Source: Undaria pinnatifida
Taxonomy: Eukaryota; Sar; Phaeophyceae; Laminariales; Alariaceae
DNA: 64,000 bases
Assembly (NCBI GenBank): GCA_012845835.1
Contig: JABAKD010000027.1
Coordinates: 15,882,073-15,946,072, forward strand
Direction: 5' to 3'
A model generated the notes under the pieces. The model was not told the DNA's origin. It made no database searches and saw only the letters and a list, made by a program, of their open reading frames with translations. Positions 1-9,454 of the stretch are shown piece by piece; position 1 is the first letter of the stretch, and every line of letters starts with the position of its first letter. The translations under genes and the position numbers were made by a program.

Positions 1-309
1 GTCTCCATTGCCGCTCTCCTCTGCTGCCGCTTCCAGGACGCCGAAGTGAGACGACAGTTCACCATAAGCCGGTGGGACACGGCGCGCGAGCACCGTGTTG
101 TCATCGCCGCTGTCCTCCTCCTCGTCCTCCTCCTCGCGGCCGGTAGACACTCGAGTCCCAGCCAGCTGTGCCGTCATGTCTTCCACCGTATCCTCTCTGA
201 GAGCCTCAACCACTTCATCGTCGTCCTCGATGCATATTGTATATAAATAGGTGTTTCGCGCGTGCGGAGTACCGGCACTATTGGGGGTGACAGCAGTGCC
301 GAACCGGCA
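1..309 (-). CDS. Partial acidic coding exon, unrecognised, running off the left edge
   Basis: The minus strand is open from about 309 down to base 1 in one frame. Below about 240 the translation looks protein-like: a Glu/Asp-rich stretch (REEEDEEEDSGDDN) followed by VPPAYGELSSHFGVLEAAAE at the edge. There is no good ATG at the left part of this frame apart from one Met inside it (EDMTAQ), so this is more likely an internal or 3' exon than a whole gene. A splice acceptor could lie near 228-235. The family is not recognised; an acidic tail of a nuclear or transposon-encoded protein is possible. What is seen is an open frame with biased composition; the exon call is inference. Confidence 0.35.
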
Positions 310-422
310 CTATATCGGGCATGCTTTAATTAGTGCCGGTCTGGCACTATTGAGAGCTCCGCCTGTGTGCAGAGATTTTACCGGCACTATACCGGGCATC
401 TGGCACTATTCAACCGGCACTA
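271..422. repeat. Cluster of the 10-mer ACCGGCACTA
   Basis: ACCGGCACTA occurs at 271-280, 303-312, 380-389 and 413-422, and inverted at 331-340. Shorter GGCACTAT words lie between. The spacing is irregular, so this is not a simple tandem array. It could be the nested ends of a small DNA element or a cluster of binding sites. Confidence 0.5.
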
Positions 423-489
423 AAAGGGTCCCTCGACTGTAACAGATGGGATGAGCCAAAACGAAAAGGGCACGAAGTCGCTTGCGCTA

Positions 490-733
490 CATGAAAAGAA
501 CGCCAGACACTTAGACGCTCACTTCGAGCTAAACAAAAAAAAAAGAACGCCAGACGCTTAGACGCTCACTTCGAGCTAAACGAAAAAAAAAGAACGCCAG
601 ACACTTAGACGCTCACTTCGAGCTAAACAAAAAAAAAGAACGCCAGACACTTAGACGCTCACTTCGAGCTGAACAAAAAAAAAGAACGCCAGAACGAACA
701 GACACTTAGACGCTCACTTCGAGCTAAACAGTG
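490..733. repeat. Tandem repeat, about 47-bp unit, five copies
   Basis: The unit carries GAACGCCAGACACTTAGACG, then TCACTTCGAGCTAAAC and a run of 8-10 A. Five copies are seen with few differences; the last has a small insertion (GAACGAACAG). The copies are close to identical, so the array is young. Confidence 0.85.
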
Positions 734-735
734 AC

Positions 736-1380
736 GTCTTGACCACCCCCAAACACCACTTGAAAAATGGTCACGTTAACTCTCTGCCATGCAACGCTTT
801 AATGTCCATTCGCTTGACCGACCTCTGGTAGGCCCTACCAGGGGTACCAACATCCAACATCCAAAGCAACCCTGGTGTGAGCGACCAGTGCAGAGCCTGA
901 GGCACCCCTGCCCCTTGCATAGCAACAGTCTGTTCCATGGGCCACGCAGCCTTAAACCTTCACAACAGTACACACTGGGCTCAGCACACATCATCGGGGT
1001 CGGGGGCAGCCATGTTTCCACGCAATGCCATGCTTTCAACGCCGTGCTTTCAATGCCATGCTTTCAATGCCATGCTTTTCGAAATGGCGAGTACATCGCC
1101 CGCGGCGCACGATATAAGTATTATATTTGACGACTGAAGGCACAGGTGTCCCACGGTATATAGGGTTGCCTTTTTCGTCGTGCCAAACGTTTCTGACGTT
1201 GTTACGTCGTTACGTCGTTACGTTGTTACCCTTTTACGGTTCAGCTCCTCGAGTGTGGAGCAGTATAGTATCCGGTCAGCATGATCACGATAACTTTACG
1301 GGTGTATTTGTTCGAGGACTGTGATCATCGACTACGATGATCGACTATGATGAGGACTGTCATGAGGACTGGTATGGTAT
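736..1380. other. No gene seen; short tandem words
   Basis: No convincing reading frame. A 15-bp unit (CAATGCCATGCTTTC) is repeated nearly four times at 1023-1080, and GTTACGTC three times near 1199-1225. A short mirror-like word GGCCCTACCAGGGG lies near 831. Confidence 0.5.
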
Positions 1381-1486
1381 GATCATAGCGCATAGAAGTG
1401 TCGTTCGGGTTGAGCTGATCATAGCGCATAGAAATGTCGGTCGGGTTGAGCTGATCATAGCGCATAGAAGTGTCGGTCGGGTTGCG
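1381..1486. repeat. Tandem repeat, 36-bp unit, three copies
   Basis: The unit begins GATCATAGCGCATAGAAGTG and continues TCGGTCGGGTTGAGCT. There are three copies in a row with one or two changes each. Confidence 0.85.
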
Positions 1487-1945
1487 AGAACGAATGCCTT
1501 TCAAAACTCATGGTTCGGGTGAGAACGTTTGCTGTACCCCCATGATTGATAGCGTGGGACGACGAACTTCGACGGATGCTCAAGTTGCAAAAACAATTGC
1601 GGTGGCGACGGTTGCCTGGCCCGGGGTGGGGGTTGCCTGGCTATTTTCGTTCTGTGTCCGAGCCTTCTGAATAATACGACCACCCGCCATGTACACGTGC
1701 TAGTTTTCTATCTAGGTGCGGTACCCATGTTAGGTGCCTATATTAGGTACCTGTATTAGGCGACATCGCCTTGAACAAGCTTCCAGTCGTGTCAAGCTAT
1801 TTTAGGCCACCTTAATCCATCTTAGGTCGCCTTTATAGCCGTACTCGCTTTATACAGTACCAGGTATGCCTTATAACGGGACCACCACTGCTGTATCATG
1901 AATCATGTCGTCATCCGGTTGAGGTCTATACACCAGGTGTACTAC
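1487..1945. other. No gene seen; degenerate TTAGGT-type words
   Basis: Between 1700 and 1840 the word TTAGG(T/C) followed by GCC/ACC recurs loosely about seven times. No open frame of interest, no RNA gene. Confidence 0.4.
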
Positions 1946-2400
1946 AGCACAAGTTTTTTTCGGCTGACACCGCCGCTCATTGAAACGGGTCCAAGAGCTT
2001 GGTAGTCTCTTGTGTCTGTGTCTGTGTCTGTGTCTGTCAGTGTGCATCGGGAAAAGGGACAATACGTCGCCGGGGGGTGCACAAACAAACGTACAGCAGA
2101 CAAACAGACAAGCGGGTCGAAGAAGGAAATTGGTGTTACAAGTACAAGGGCTTATCCGCTGACGCCGCCCGCTCCATGCAGCGTGCCCAAGACCACGGTA
2201 GTGGCTGCCGGTGGCCATTGGCAAAAGGCAAAGTGTGCCGCTGAGGGGCGAAGAACGAACCAATAGAAAATCAAAACAAGCGGATCACGCAAGAAAACAA
2301 GTATTGCGGTACAAGGGCTTTTCGGCTGAGGTCGCCCGCTCAACAAAGCGAGCCCAAGACCTTGATAGTGCCTGATGGCGAGCATTGAAAATTACGTCGT
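1946..2400 (+). pseudogene. Diverged tandem triplication of a coding-like segment
   Basis: Three diverged units begin near 1950, 2147 and 2313, with spacings of about 195 and 168 bp. Units 2 and 3 translate as YKGLSADAARSMQRAQDHGS and YKGFSAEVARSTKRAQDLDS. Unit 1 resembles FFSADTAAH and then breaks with a stop. Substitutions between units 2 and 3 keep the reading frame, which suggests a protein repeat that has decayed. A TCTGTG run sits in unit 1 (2010-2038). The family is not recognised. Confidence 0.4.
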
Positions 2401-3477
2401 TTGTTGGCGAAGAAACGAGCAGACAAATAGACAAGACACGCAGCAAAGCGGACCAAGTAAGAAAAAAAAAGTGTAACAAAATATAAAATACTATTTAATA
2501 TCAATGAAGCATCGTAAACATACGTCGCCGGAACAGGAACGATTCCGTTTGCATGTTTGCGCGCACTATCACCTACCAACAATTCCGCCTAGTCTGGGCA
2601 AAGCCGTGGTCCTGCGCTACTGCGTTGCCTCTTAATGCGAGGGAGGGGGCAGTATACTGCGGTGAAAACGCTTGGCACGACCCCGTCCTAGAGAGTGTCG
2701 CAGTACAACAGTACCTCAGGGTAGTTCGGGGTCGCACTTTAGTGCGTGTATTGTCGCCTTGCAAGGCAGCCCAGTAAATGAGCGACCGCGGCTCGCTCGA
2801 ACGTCGCACGTAGTGGTTGCAGCCATTACGTGATCACGCGTAGCGATATGGACGCGTGGCAGATGCGGTGCAAGTGTTTATCAAAGACATTCGTCGCACG
2901 AGAAAGTCGGCGCGCGTGAAGCAAGTTGAAGCCAGTACTATAGAACTGGGGTACGTGCTCCAGTGCATGCTCAGACAGCACTCCAGACATCAACGCTGCA
3001 GCCAGCATGTAACATGCCAAAAAGTAGACGCGGGGGGGGGGTTCGCCTGTAGCCTGTGTAGCCATATCGGGCGCTCTTAGTAAATACTATTAATAGTACA
3101 GAATGCATAGTACATAGTGCAAGTACAGAGCACGACGTACAGAGAGTACAGAGATCAGACTACAGAGCACCACATACATGCCGATAGTACAGTATAGAGT
3201 ACAACTTAAAGAGTAAATAGTGACGTGTCATTGCACCACGTATATAGCTTGTCGCACGTGACACGAGTCACGATTTTTTGTACAAAAGGCCATGGGGGCT
3301 GCTTTTGCTTGGGAACCCGACCGAACTTATATTGGTGTGTTTTCTATGGATAAAATACGAGCGAATGCGAACCTCTAATCTTCTGATTTTGATCGCGCCC
3401 GAAAAGGGGAGCCGTTTCGAGCTGCCTCAAGCCCCCGCCGGTCAGTAAATTACAACCGTTGGCGACAGGTACTCGTG
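2401..3477. other. No gene seen
   Basis: Several short overlapping frames on both strands, none with recognisable motifs. A degenerate GTACAGAG word recurs between about 3096 and 3210. Confidence 0.4.
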
Positions 3478-3560
3478 TTGTTGTTGTTGTTGTTGTTGTT
3501 CTCACATTAACTCGCATAATCAAGTCCGTGGTCACAGGACAGGCTCCAGTCACTCTACTC
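3478..3560 (+). repeat. R5 short dispersed repeat, copy 1
   Basis: A GTT run is followed by CTCACATTAACTCGCATAAT and a segment ending ACAGGCTCCAGTCACTC. The same block recurs at 30283-30352 (plus) and at about 19267-19320 (minus), each next to a GTT/AAC run. Its class is unknown. Confidence 0.6.
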
Positions 3561-3639
3561 GTATCAGGTATCAGGTATCAGATATGATTCTGCTCGAGTG
3601 CCTAGCGACAGTGTATACCATCTTACAATGTTCCCTATC

Positions 3640-4505
3640 TGCAAACTCCATGTGCCGTTTCGTGATGACGGGCTAGTTAGATATAATGCGGCACGGAGCT
3701 ACCGGCAGTTCACCAAGAACAACACAAGCACCAGCGCCAGCACCAGCAGAAACCTCGGAAACCATGTGCTCGAAGAGCTGGTCAGACAGCAAACAATGAT
3801 CACGGATGGCTTCTATTAATAGGGGTCGCTTTCTTCGCGGCTACGCTCACTCGTACGGGCTTCGTGGAGAGGCTAGAGATCAATATACTAGCAGCTACCT
3901 GAAACCTCGTGTCTTTTCGCGAGCTATTAGATCACGGCAATAAGCTAGTAGTCACCAACAACGTGTTCCGAGAGATCATCTGGCAGCAAGCAAGGGTCAG
4001 GTATGCTTTCTTCGTGTCGCTTCCTTCGCGGCTATACGTGCTCACTCCTAGGGGCTAGAGAGGCTAGAGCCAGATACCATCACTAGCCCACAGTAGCTTA
4101 CCTACCTGTAACCTCCTTGTGCCTTCGCGTGAGAACGAATGAGATTACGGCAATGAGCTATTTAATACTCCGGAGTATTAATAATGCGGATTCACCGGCA
4201 ACAACACGTTCCGAGAGCTCATCGAATAGCACACAAGGATCCCGTTTTTAGGGCACCCTGGGCTTGCTTTGCACGTGATTTGTGAGCTCTCGATGCGGTA
4301 CGCGAAGGCTCCCGTCTATAATGATGTCTCGTGTGTTTCTCCTTTTGAAATCCGCGGGTGGGTTGACATTTGGCCCGAGAAATGGAGCCCTCTTCGTTTG
4401 GGCATCGAGCTCAGAAGCAGTCATGGTTCTTTCGTGTCTCTTTCTTCGCGGCTACGCGTACACGTAGGAGCCAGAGAGGCCATAGACCATCATGCATTAT
4501 TGTTA
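3640..4505 (+). pseudogene. Diverged tandem triplication with exon-like blocks
   Basis: Three units of roughly 215-370 bp start near 3655, 3910 and 4126. Each contains an AAC-rich block then GT(G/T)(C/T)TC-GAGAGCTC-like sequence, then CTTCTTCGCGGCTA and GCTAGAGAGGC. Unit 1 reads NHVLEELVRQQ and unit 2 reads NNVFREIIWQQARVR, so the frame is kept. Unit 2 ends with a donor-like CAG/GTATG. Unit 3 carries the palindrome AATACTCCGGAGTATT and a stop in the matching block. Possibly a tandem-duplicated exon plus intron of a lost host gene. The protein is not recognised. Confidence 0.4.
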
Positions 4506-4668
4506 GTAGAGCCAACACTTCAGGCCGTAAAGCTGCAGACGATGCTATATGATGTATTTCGCAGTGAAGTTTCTATTGAGAATAGTTATGGTCCTACGTA
4601 AAAAGTGATGATTAAAACACAATGTGGCGTGGCGATCACGAGGACACACGATACACATGCAACACCAG

Positions 4669-4772
4669 CAACTGAGTTAAATCGACACACGACGCGTATG
4701 AAAATACGTGAAAGTGTGGTGAGCTAAAGCTTTATTTCGCCCACCCCATCCGCCGGAGGATAAAAAAAAAAC
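4669..4772 (+). repeat. R4 poly(A)-tailed short element, copy 1
   Basis: Starts GCAACTGAGTTAAATCGACA and ends CCATCCGCCGGAGGAT followed by ten A. Copies lie at 10622-10735 and 22072-22173, both inverted relative to this one and both with a T run at the matching end. The A tail points to retroposition. A (CA)n run follows. Confidence 0.7.
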
Positions 4773-5727
4773 ACACACACACACCATGCGCATACATATT
4801 GAGTTTCGAGAAAATATTCGATCTCACAGCTGCAGTATATATTTTAATCTTTATAATATTGGAAAGCTGTTCCGTGCAGCCATCCAGCCATAAGTAACAG
4901 GTGAAACATGTGCATAAATCATGCATGCTACTTCGTATCATATGAACGGGATTCGTTTGGCTTGTTTTCCCTACCGACCTGTACGTTTTACGAGTAGCTT
5001 GTAGAGTCGATTTGCCTTTTCGATACTCATGGGCTTCGTACTTCTGTCAGTGTTGCAATGGTCAGAGAGCTAATAATGTGAGAACAGCAACGATGACAAC
5101 TACAACTCCTAGTCCTATCACGAGTCTTTCTGAGCATGTGCGTACCTACATCTTGGTTCTACGTGAAGTCTCTCAAGTCGCTGTGGAGCATGAAACTCTT
5201 TCGTTTTCTCTGAGACTGCAGGCTGCACTACTAAAATACCTGGTACGACGTACGGAAATACTGCAGTAGCATGCTGCAGTATGCTGTACTGCAGTCTACT
5301 GCTGTACTGCAGGAAACAAAGCAACACTCTAGGGTCCAAGAGAAAAAAACAGTATGAACGACATATGGGGTTATACTTGGCCTCAGCATAAACGATGCGA
5401 GCGCGAAGAACGAAAAACTACTCGTACAAGCTGTAGATTCAGCAGCAGCAGCAGCAGGAGGAGTAATAATCAGACACATTATTATTTCCTCGAGTCCGAA
5501 TAAAGTGCATGTACGTATATATACCAGGTACTATATCCAGCTGACTATAAGACGTTGCATGATGAATTGCGATGTACTAAAACTGTATTCGTACAGCGAA
5601 TGCTCGCGGGCCTATCAGGGGGTGCGTAATGCGCCAGAAAGTTGACGCCTTCACTGCTGGAAACCCTTTTGAGGACAAACAATACTTGAAGTTAATATGG
5701 GGAGGGATTTTGGGCTCTAAAGGGGTA
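4773..5727. other. No gene seen
   Basis: AT-rich with short frames only. CTGCAGTA/CTGTACTGCAG words cluster at 5255-5315 and a CAG run lies at 5440-5455. Two ACCWGGTA words are at about 5237 and 5522. Confidence 0.4.
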
Positions 5728-5838
5728 AAGAAAGTTGAGAAAGTTAAGGAAGTTTAGAAATTTTAGAAATTTTGGAAATTTTGGAAATTTTAGAAATGTT
5801 AGAAAGTTTAGAACGTTTAGAAATTTTGAAAGTTTAAC
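5728..5838. repeat. Degenerate tandem repeat GAAATTTTA/GAAAGTTTA
   Basis: About eleven 9-10-bp units of the type GAAATTTTRGAAATTTTGG in a row. The Leu/Phe-rich frame on the minus strand here is only a translation of the repeat. Confidence 0.75.
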
Positions 5839-5908
5839 AAGCAGAAGCAGTGGTCGGTGTTGAAACCGTCCTTTCACCCGTCATTTTGCCACTCTGAATT
5901 ACCATACG

Positions 5909-6258
5909 TGTTAAGGAATTAGGGGGTATTAGTCCGTTTGACCACTTACCCAAACTAAGCCTTATAACACTCTCCCCCCCTGAAACGGCGGGATAGCAGG
6001 TCGGCCGGATCCACGGGCGGACCTGTCAATATCCAAGCGGGTTCATTTCCTGGGATTACCAGGGACAGTATTTTTTCAAGTTCGACACAGGGAAAATCTG
6101 AAAACTTTTGTTATTGTGGATGGTGGGGATCGAACCCACGACCCGAAAACCCATGGTCTGTCGACGACGCCATTTCTTTAGGAATTAGTTTTTTTTTAGT
6201 CCGTTTGACCACTTGCAAAAGGTCAACCAATAGCTTACCCAAACTAAGCCTTATAACA
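5909..6258 (-). mobile_element. TRIM-like miniature LTR element, copy A
   Basis: A non-autonomous LTR-type fossil with no coding capacity. Read on the minus strand its LTRs begin TGTTATAAGG and end CCTTAACA-like, and are at about 5909-5969 and 6175-6258. The interior carries a polypurine stretch and a tRNA-like T-arm block (GGTTCGATCCCC). It is flanked by the 4-bp direct repeat TACG (5905-5908 and 6259-6262), which supports real insertion. It is diverged from copy D, hence older. Confidence 0.8.
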
Positions 6259-6289
6259 TACGGGTTAACATGAAGCATTAGTACTTGTA

Positions 6290-6510
6290 CGATGGTATGA
6301 TGCGGCACGGAAGGGTATGGTATGGTATGGTATGATGTGATATGGCATGTTGCTTTAGTATGGTACGGTACGGTACCGGTATGGTAACATGGTATGGTAT
6401 GGTATGACATGGTATGATATACTACTGTAGTAGGGTAATTTATGGTGAGGCAAGGTATGGTATGGTTATGGTATGGCATGGTAGGGTAGGGTATGGTATG
6501 ATATCACAGG
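6290..6510. repeat. Degenerate TATGG/TACGG tandem repeat
   Basis: Rich in TATGGTATGG, TACGGTACGG and GTAGGGTAGGG words, with patchy homogeneity. Not coding. Confidence 0.7.
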
Positions 6511-7024
6511 CTTATTTTCCCTTCTTCCCGAGGTTTGACCACGGGTCCTCCGTTAGTACTTGTACCCGTCCCACTGTAAGGTATCAATGCGAAAAGTGTA
6601 TCTTTAGGTATAGATAAATAGGACGGGCTACAGAGTAGTAGGGCAAATCGATGGTATAGTTGGATATTATTTTGGATATTTACGTTGCTTTTAGAGGAGA
6701 CTTGAGGGGGCATTTACGCTTAAAAGCATTTTAGACTGAAAACCGACCAGACAATAAAGCACAATAGACGTACATGGGCGGACAGACCAGTTCGATGTGA
6801 AGAACACACTCACTATTAACACTTATATATTCCAGACTAGAGAGCCCAAGCAGCATTGGCGTTGGGGAATAACACGCAAGACAACACACTGAACACGCAG
6901 CTTCACACACGGAGTTCCAAGTGGATTAGTCCGCGACGCGGAGGATAGTTTAACGGTTCCGACGCGCGATTTAATTTTTAGCTTCGTTGTTTACGCCCGG
7001 TTAGTTTTGGAGATGATCGTTTAT
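6511..7024. other. No gene seen
   Basis: No recognisable frame. CAGTTCGATGTGAAGAACAC at about 6790 resembles the 5' end of the R3 family (inverted). Confidence 0.4.
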
Positions 7025-7184
7025 TTTATAAAAATATGAAAATACACTCCAGCTGTGAGATCGAAGATTTCGTCGAAACTCATCTTTGCAAGCTGTGTGT
7101 GACACTCCGATCGCGCGTATTACGTGTTGTGTGTCCTCATTAAGGATATAGGTCAGCGACTCCCCTTACAACTACAGTGTAGCT
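7025..7184 (+). repeat. R1 repeat, module A only
   Basis: AAAATACACTCCAGCTGTGA through CTCATCTTTGCAAGCTG, CTCCGATCGCGCG, CCTCATTAAGGATATAGGTC and ACTACAGTGTAGCT. This is the most widespread R1 module in the window. The copy stops right after the GTGTAGCT word. Confidence 0.85.
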
Positions 7185-7688
7185 CATGTGTCACCTTGCG
7201 TGCTATAGGCTACACCTGCTACTATCGAAGGGCACGCTTCGGGATTTTGCGTATTATACCGTACACATATTGACTACGGTACCCGTAGAAGTGTATGTTT
7301 TTTTTTCTTGTAGGTTGTACGTATGAAAATAACATTATACAGCAGTAGCAGTGCCCGGTTTCGACGAGACACGGGTTAAACATCTTCGGGGTAAAAGTCC
7401 CAGCAGCTAAGACATGTCTCAAAGAAAGGTAGGTGCCTTAAAGTCCTGTCTCAACAGGAGCATGTCTCAAGCGCTTTTTAATCCCTTTGCGTGTATTACT
7501 TTCGTAAGACGACGTCCGTGCGTTCGAAAACGGCAATCGCCGTTAGATACGAACTCCATAAAAACGGGGATCCCGGGCAACACCACGGGAGCTCTCATCA
7601 GGCAAAGGGGCCGAAGAGTGAAAAGCGCCGGGAGCAGAGGAGATGGGTTGGGGACACAGCACACGACACGGCTATACCGTGCGGCATC
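7185..7688. other. Upstream of the 7689 ORF; no clear gene
   Basis: A long frame from 7491 runs into the ORF at 7689, but its upstream part has no protein-like character. ACATGTCTCAA occurs twice (about 7412 and 7461). Confidence 0.35.
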
Positions 7689-7991
7689 ATGTCTACGCAA
7701 GAGGATGGCCCAGCTGGCTCGGCGTCACAACCAGAAGTGATCGACGACACAGAAGACGCACCAATTGATGGCTCGTCTTCTTCGTCTGTTTCTGGTCGTG
7801 GCATCGGCGCATCCTCTGGTAGTACCGGCGGCAGCGGTTCATCTCCCGCAATAACGGAACCTGCGGCGCCTCGTAGCAGAAGAGGCACAATAAACACCTC
7901 GACTGTCGGGAAGAGAAACTTTCAAATTATCGACCTGTTCCTCCAAGCGAATCTCCCCAAATCCAGCCAGCCGGCTATGGGCTCTGGCTAA
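7689..7991 (+). CDS. Hypothetical Ser/Gly-rich ORF, 100 aa
   Basis: The ATG at 7689 starts MSTQEDGPAGSASQPEVIDD. There follows an acidic and Ser/Gly-rich low-complexity stretch, then a basic end (SRRGTINTSTVGKRNFQIID) and a stop at 7989-7991. Low-complexity leader followed by a short ordered start suggests the first exon or a truncated N-terminus, perhaps of a transposon-associated protein, but no family is recognised. Longer in-frame sequence upstream is judged non-coding because its composition changes at the ATG. A CAG/AATCACAG tandem (8038-8100) and a LINE fragment follow. Confidence 0.3.
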   Translation: MSTQEDGPAGSASQPEVIDDTEDAPIDGSSSSSVSGRGIGASSGSTGGSGSSPAITEPAAPRSRRGTINTSTVGKRNFQIIDLFLQANLPKSSQPAMGSG

Positions 7992-8427
7992 CGAGAATCT
8001 GCCCGAATCACCCGAGACTACTTAACCATGACCCCAGGGAGCAGCAGTGCAATCACAGCAGTAGCAATCACAGTAGTAGCAATCACAGGAGGATCAGTTG
8101 CATCCGGGTACGAAAGAGCTTGATTTTGCTCGAGTTGAGTGGGGAGAACGGAGGCGTTTACGATGGCCACGCAAATAAGCGTGAAAGGATAAAGTACGGA
8201 CAAAAAACAAAACCGTGTGTCCAGCGTGTGGTTCCAGCAAGCACCCGTAACTCATATCATACCTGTATCATACCTGGCTCGTACGTATCTGTTCGATCAC
8301 GTCTATACTAAATACTATACACTTGTACGGGCCTCGCATATACTCCTGGTTACAATACGACAACATCAACAACTTAGGGCAGGGTGTAGGGTGAAGAAAT
8401 ACAAGGTCGAGATACCTTCAACATTTG
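7992..8427. other. No gene seen; short tandem AGCAGTAGCAATCACAG
   Basis: The unit AGCARTAGCAATCACAG is repeated about three times at 8038-8100. The remainder has no supported feature. Confidence 0.4.
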
Positions 8428-8830
8428 GGGGGTGATGTTTAGGGCGCTGATTGGGGGTAAGGGCTCCTCCGACGGACAGGATAATAATTCGACGGAACGA
8501 CTATTAATAGACGAAATTCTGAAGGAGCTCGGCATGGAGTTGTAAGGGTGGCCCGAGGCAACATAGAACGTCGGCAGGTGGTCTCAACGGGCCAGGGACG
8601 GGACGGACGCCTTCATGCGGGAATGGCATGACGCGGAGATCAGTCGAGAGACAGTGAGACACGCGACGGTTGCAACCGCAACACGAACCGTCGACCCCAA
8701 ATGTGCGTAGGGAGGAGGGGGTGGGGGTGGTCCTGCCCAAGCGACTGCCTGGGCCTGACAATCATCGCCATGATGCGTGCCTTCCCATGGCCGAGAGTAG
8801 CTAGCGTAGGGCTACCCGGACTTGTTCACA
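8428..8830 (+). mobile_element. LINE 3'-end fragment
   Basis: GGGTGATGTTTAGGGCGCTG matches the 3' coding end of the LINE at 16124 onward. Its tail, GAGTAGCTAGCGTAGGGCTACCCGGACTTG, also matches that copy at 16520-16560. In good copies this part encodes the RT C-terminal region (MFGELVGGKGYSGGQEKDWM). Here the frame is broken. It is a 5'-truncated insertion, the usual outcome of target-primed reverse transcription. Confidence 0.7.
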
Positions 8831-9454
8831 CTGCGATATGCCTCCCCCAATGCCCTGTTCTGTCTGATCATACGAGTAGTGGCTGCTCTTCGTGTTTCTT
8901 TTTATTCTTGCTAAAATATTTTCGCTTCTTTCGTACAGGTGCGTATTCACAACTCTGGTTGGTTGTTTTTTATGGTTGGTTGTCTTTTTGTGTTTTTGTT
9001 CCGTCGCTCTCCCTGCTGCTGAGTCTGCGTTGGGTGCTTTTTCCGTATTTTCTCAAGTTAGCCCTTCCCTTTTATCCTGTGACTTGTTCATTTTCTCCTC
9101 TTTGTATCTCGGTTCCCTCGGTTTCTGTTGCAGGTATTTAGACGTACCCGGTACCCGTACTGGTACGCAATACGCACATACGTGGATTTCTGATTTCACT
9201 TTTATTTCTGGTCTGAGGTGCACGACAAGTTCTTACTTTTTCTGTTGCCTATACCAGGTGTACCAAAAAAGCTGTGACTGTACTCGTACGTAGCCTGTCT
9301 TGCGACAACGGACTGTAAAACTATAATAGATTGCGGTATAGGCGATGAGCGCAAGTGAGAACAACAACAAACATCATCATCAGCAGCAATATATTCTTCC
9401 TGGTACTCGTTGGTGTTTTATGTGGTGTTATGTGGTGTGTTCCTCACTCCTCAC
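8831..9454. other. T-rich tract downstream of the LINE fragment; no exon found
   Basis: Pyrimidine-rich on the plus strand (8885-9130), like the tract after the LINE at 16600-17010. I searched this stretch on the minus strand for the last exon of the methyltransferase gene (the G-T-A-S-L-N-V type motif) and did not find it. Confidence 0.4.

Noticed and set aside
6111-6175. tRNA gene called from the T-arm in TRIM copies
   Set aside because: Only the T-arm side is tRNA-like; the 5' acceptor strand does not pair and the block recurs in every TRIM copy.
9141-9300. Last exon of the methyltransferase (APNADSAAG-like reading)
   Set aside because: Too weak: it lacks the S-L-N-V core and a good acceptor.
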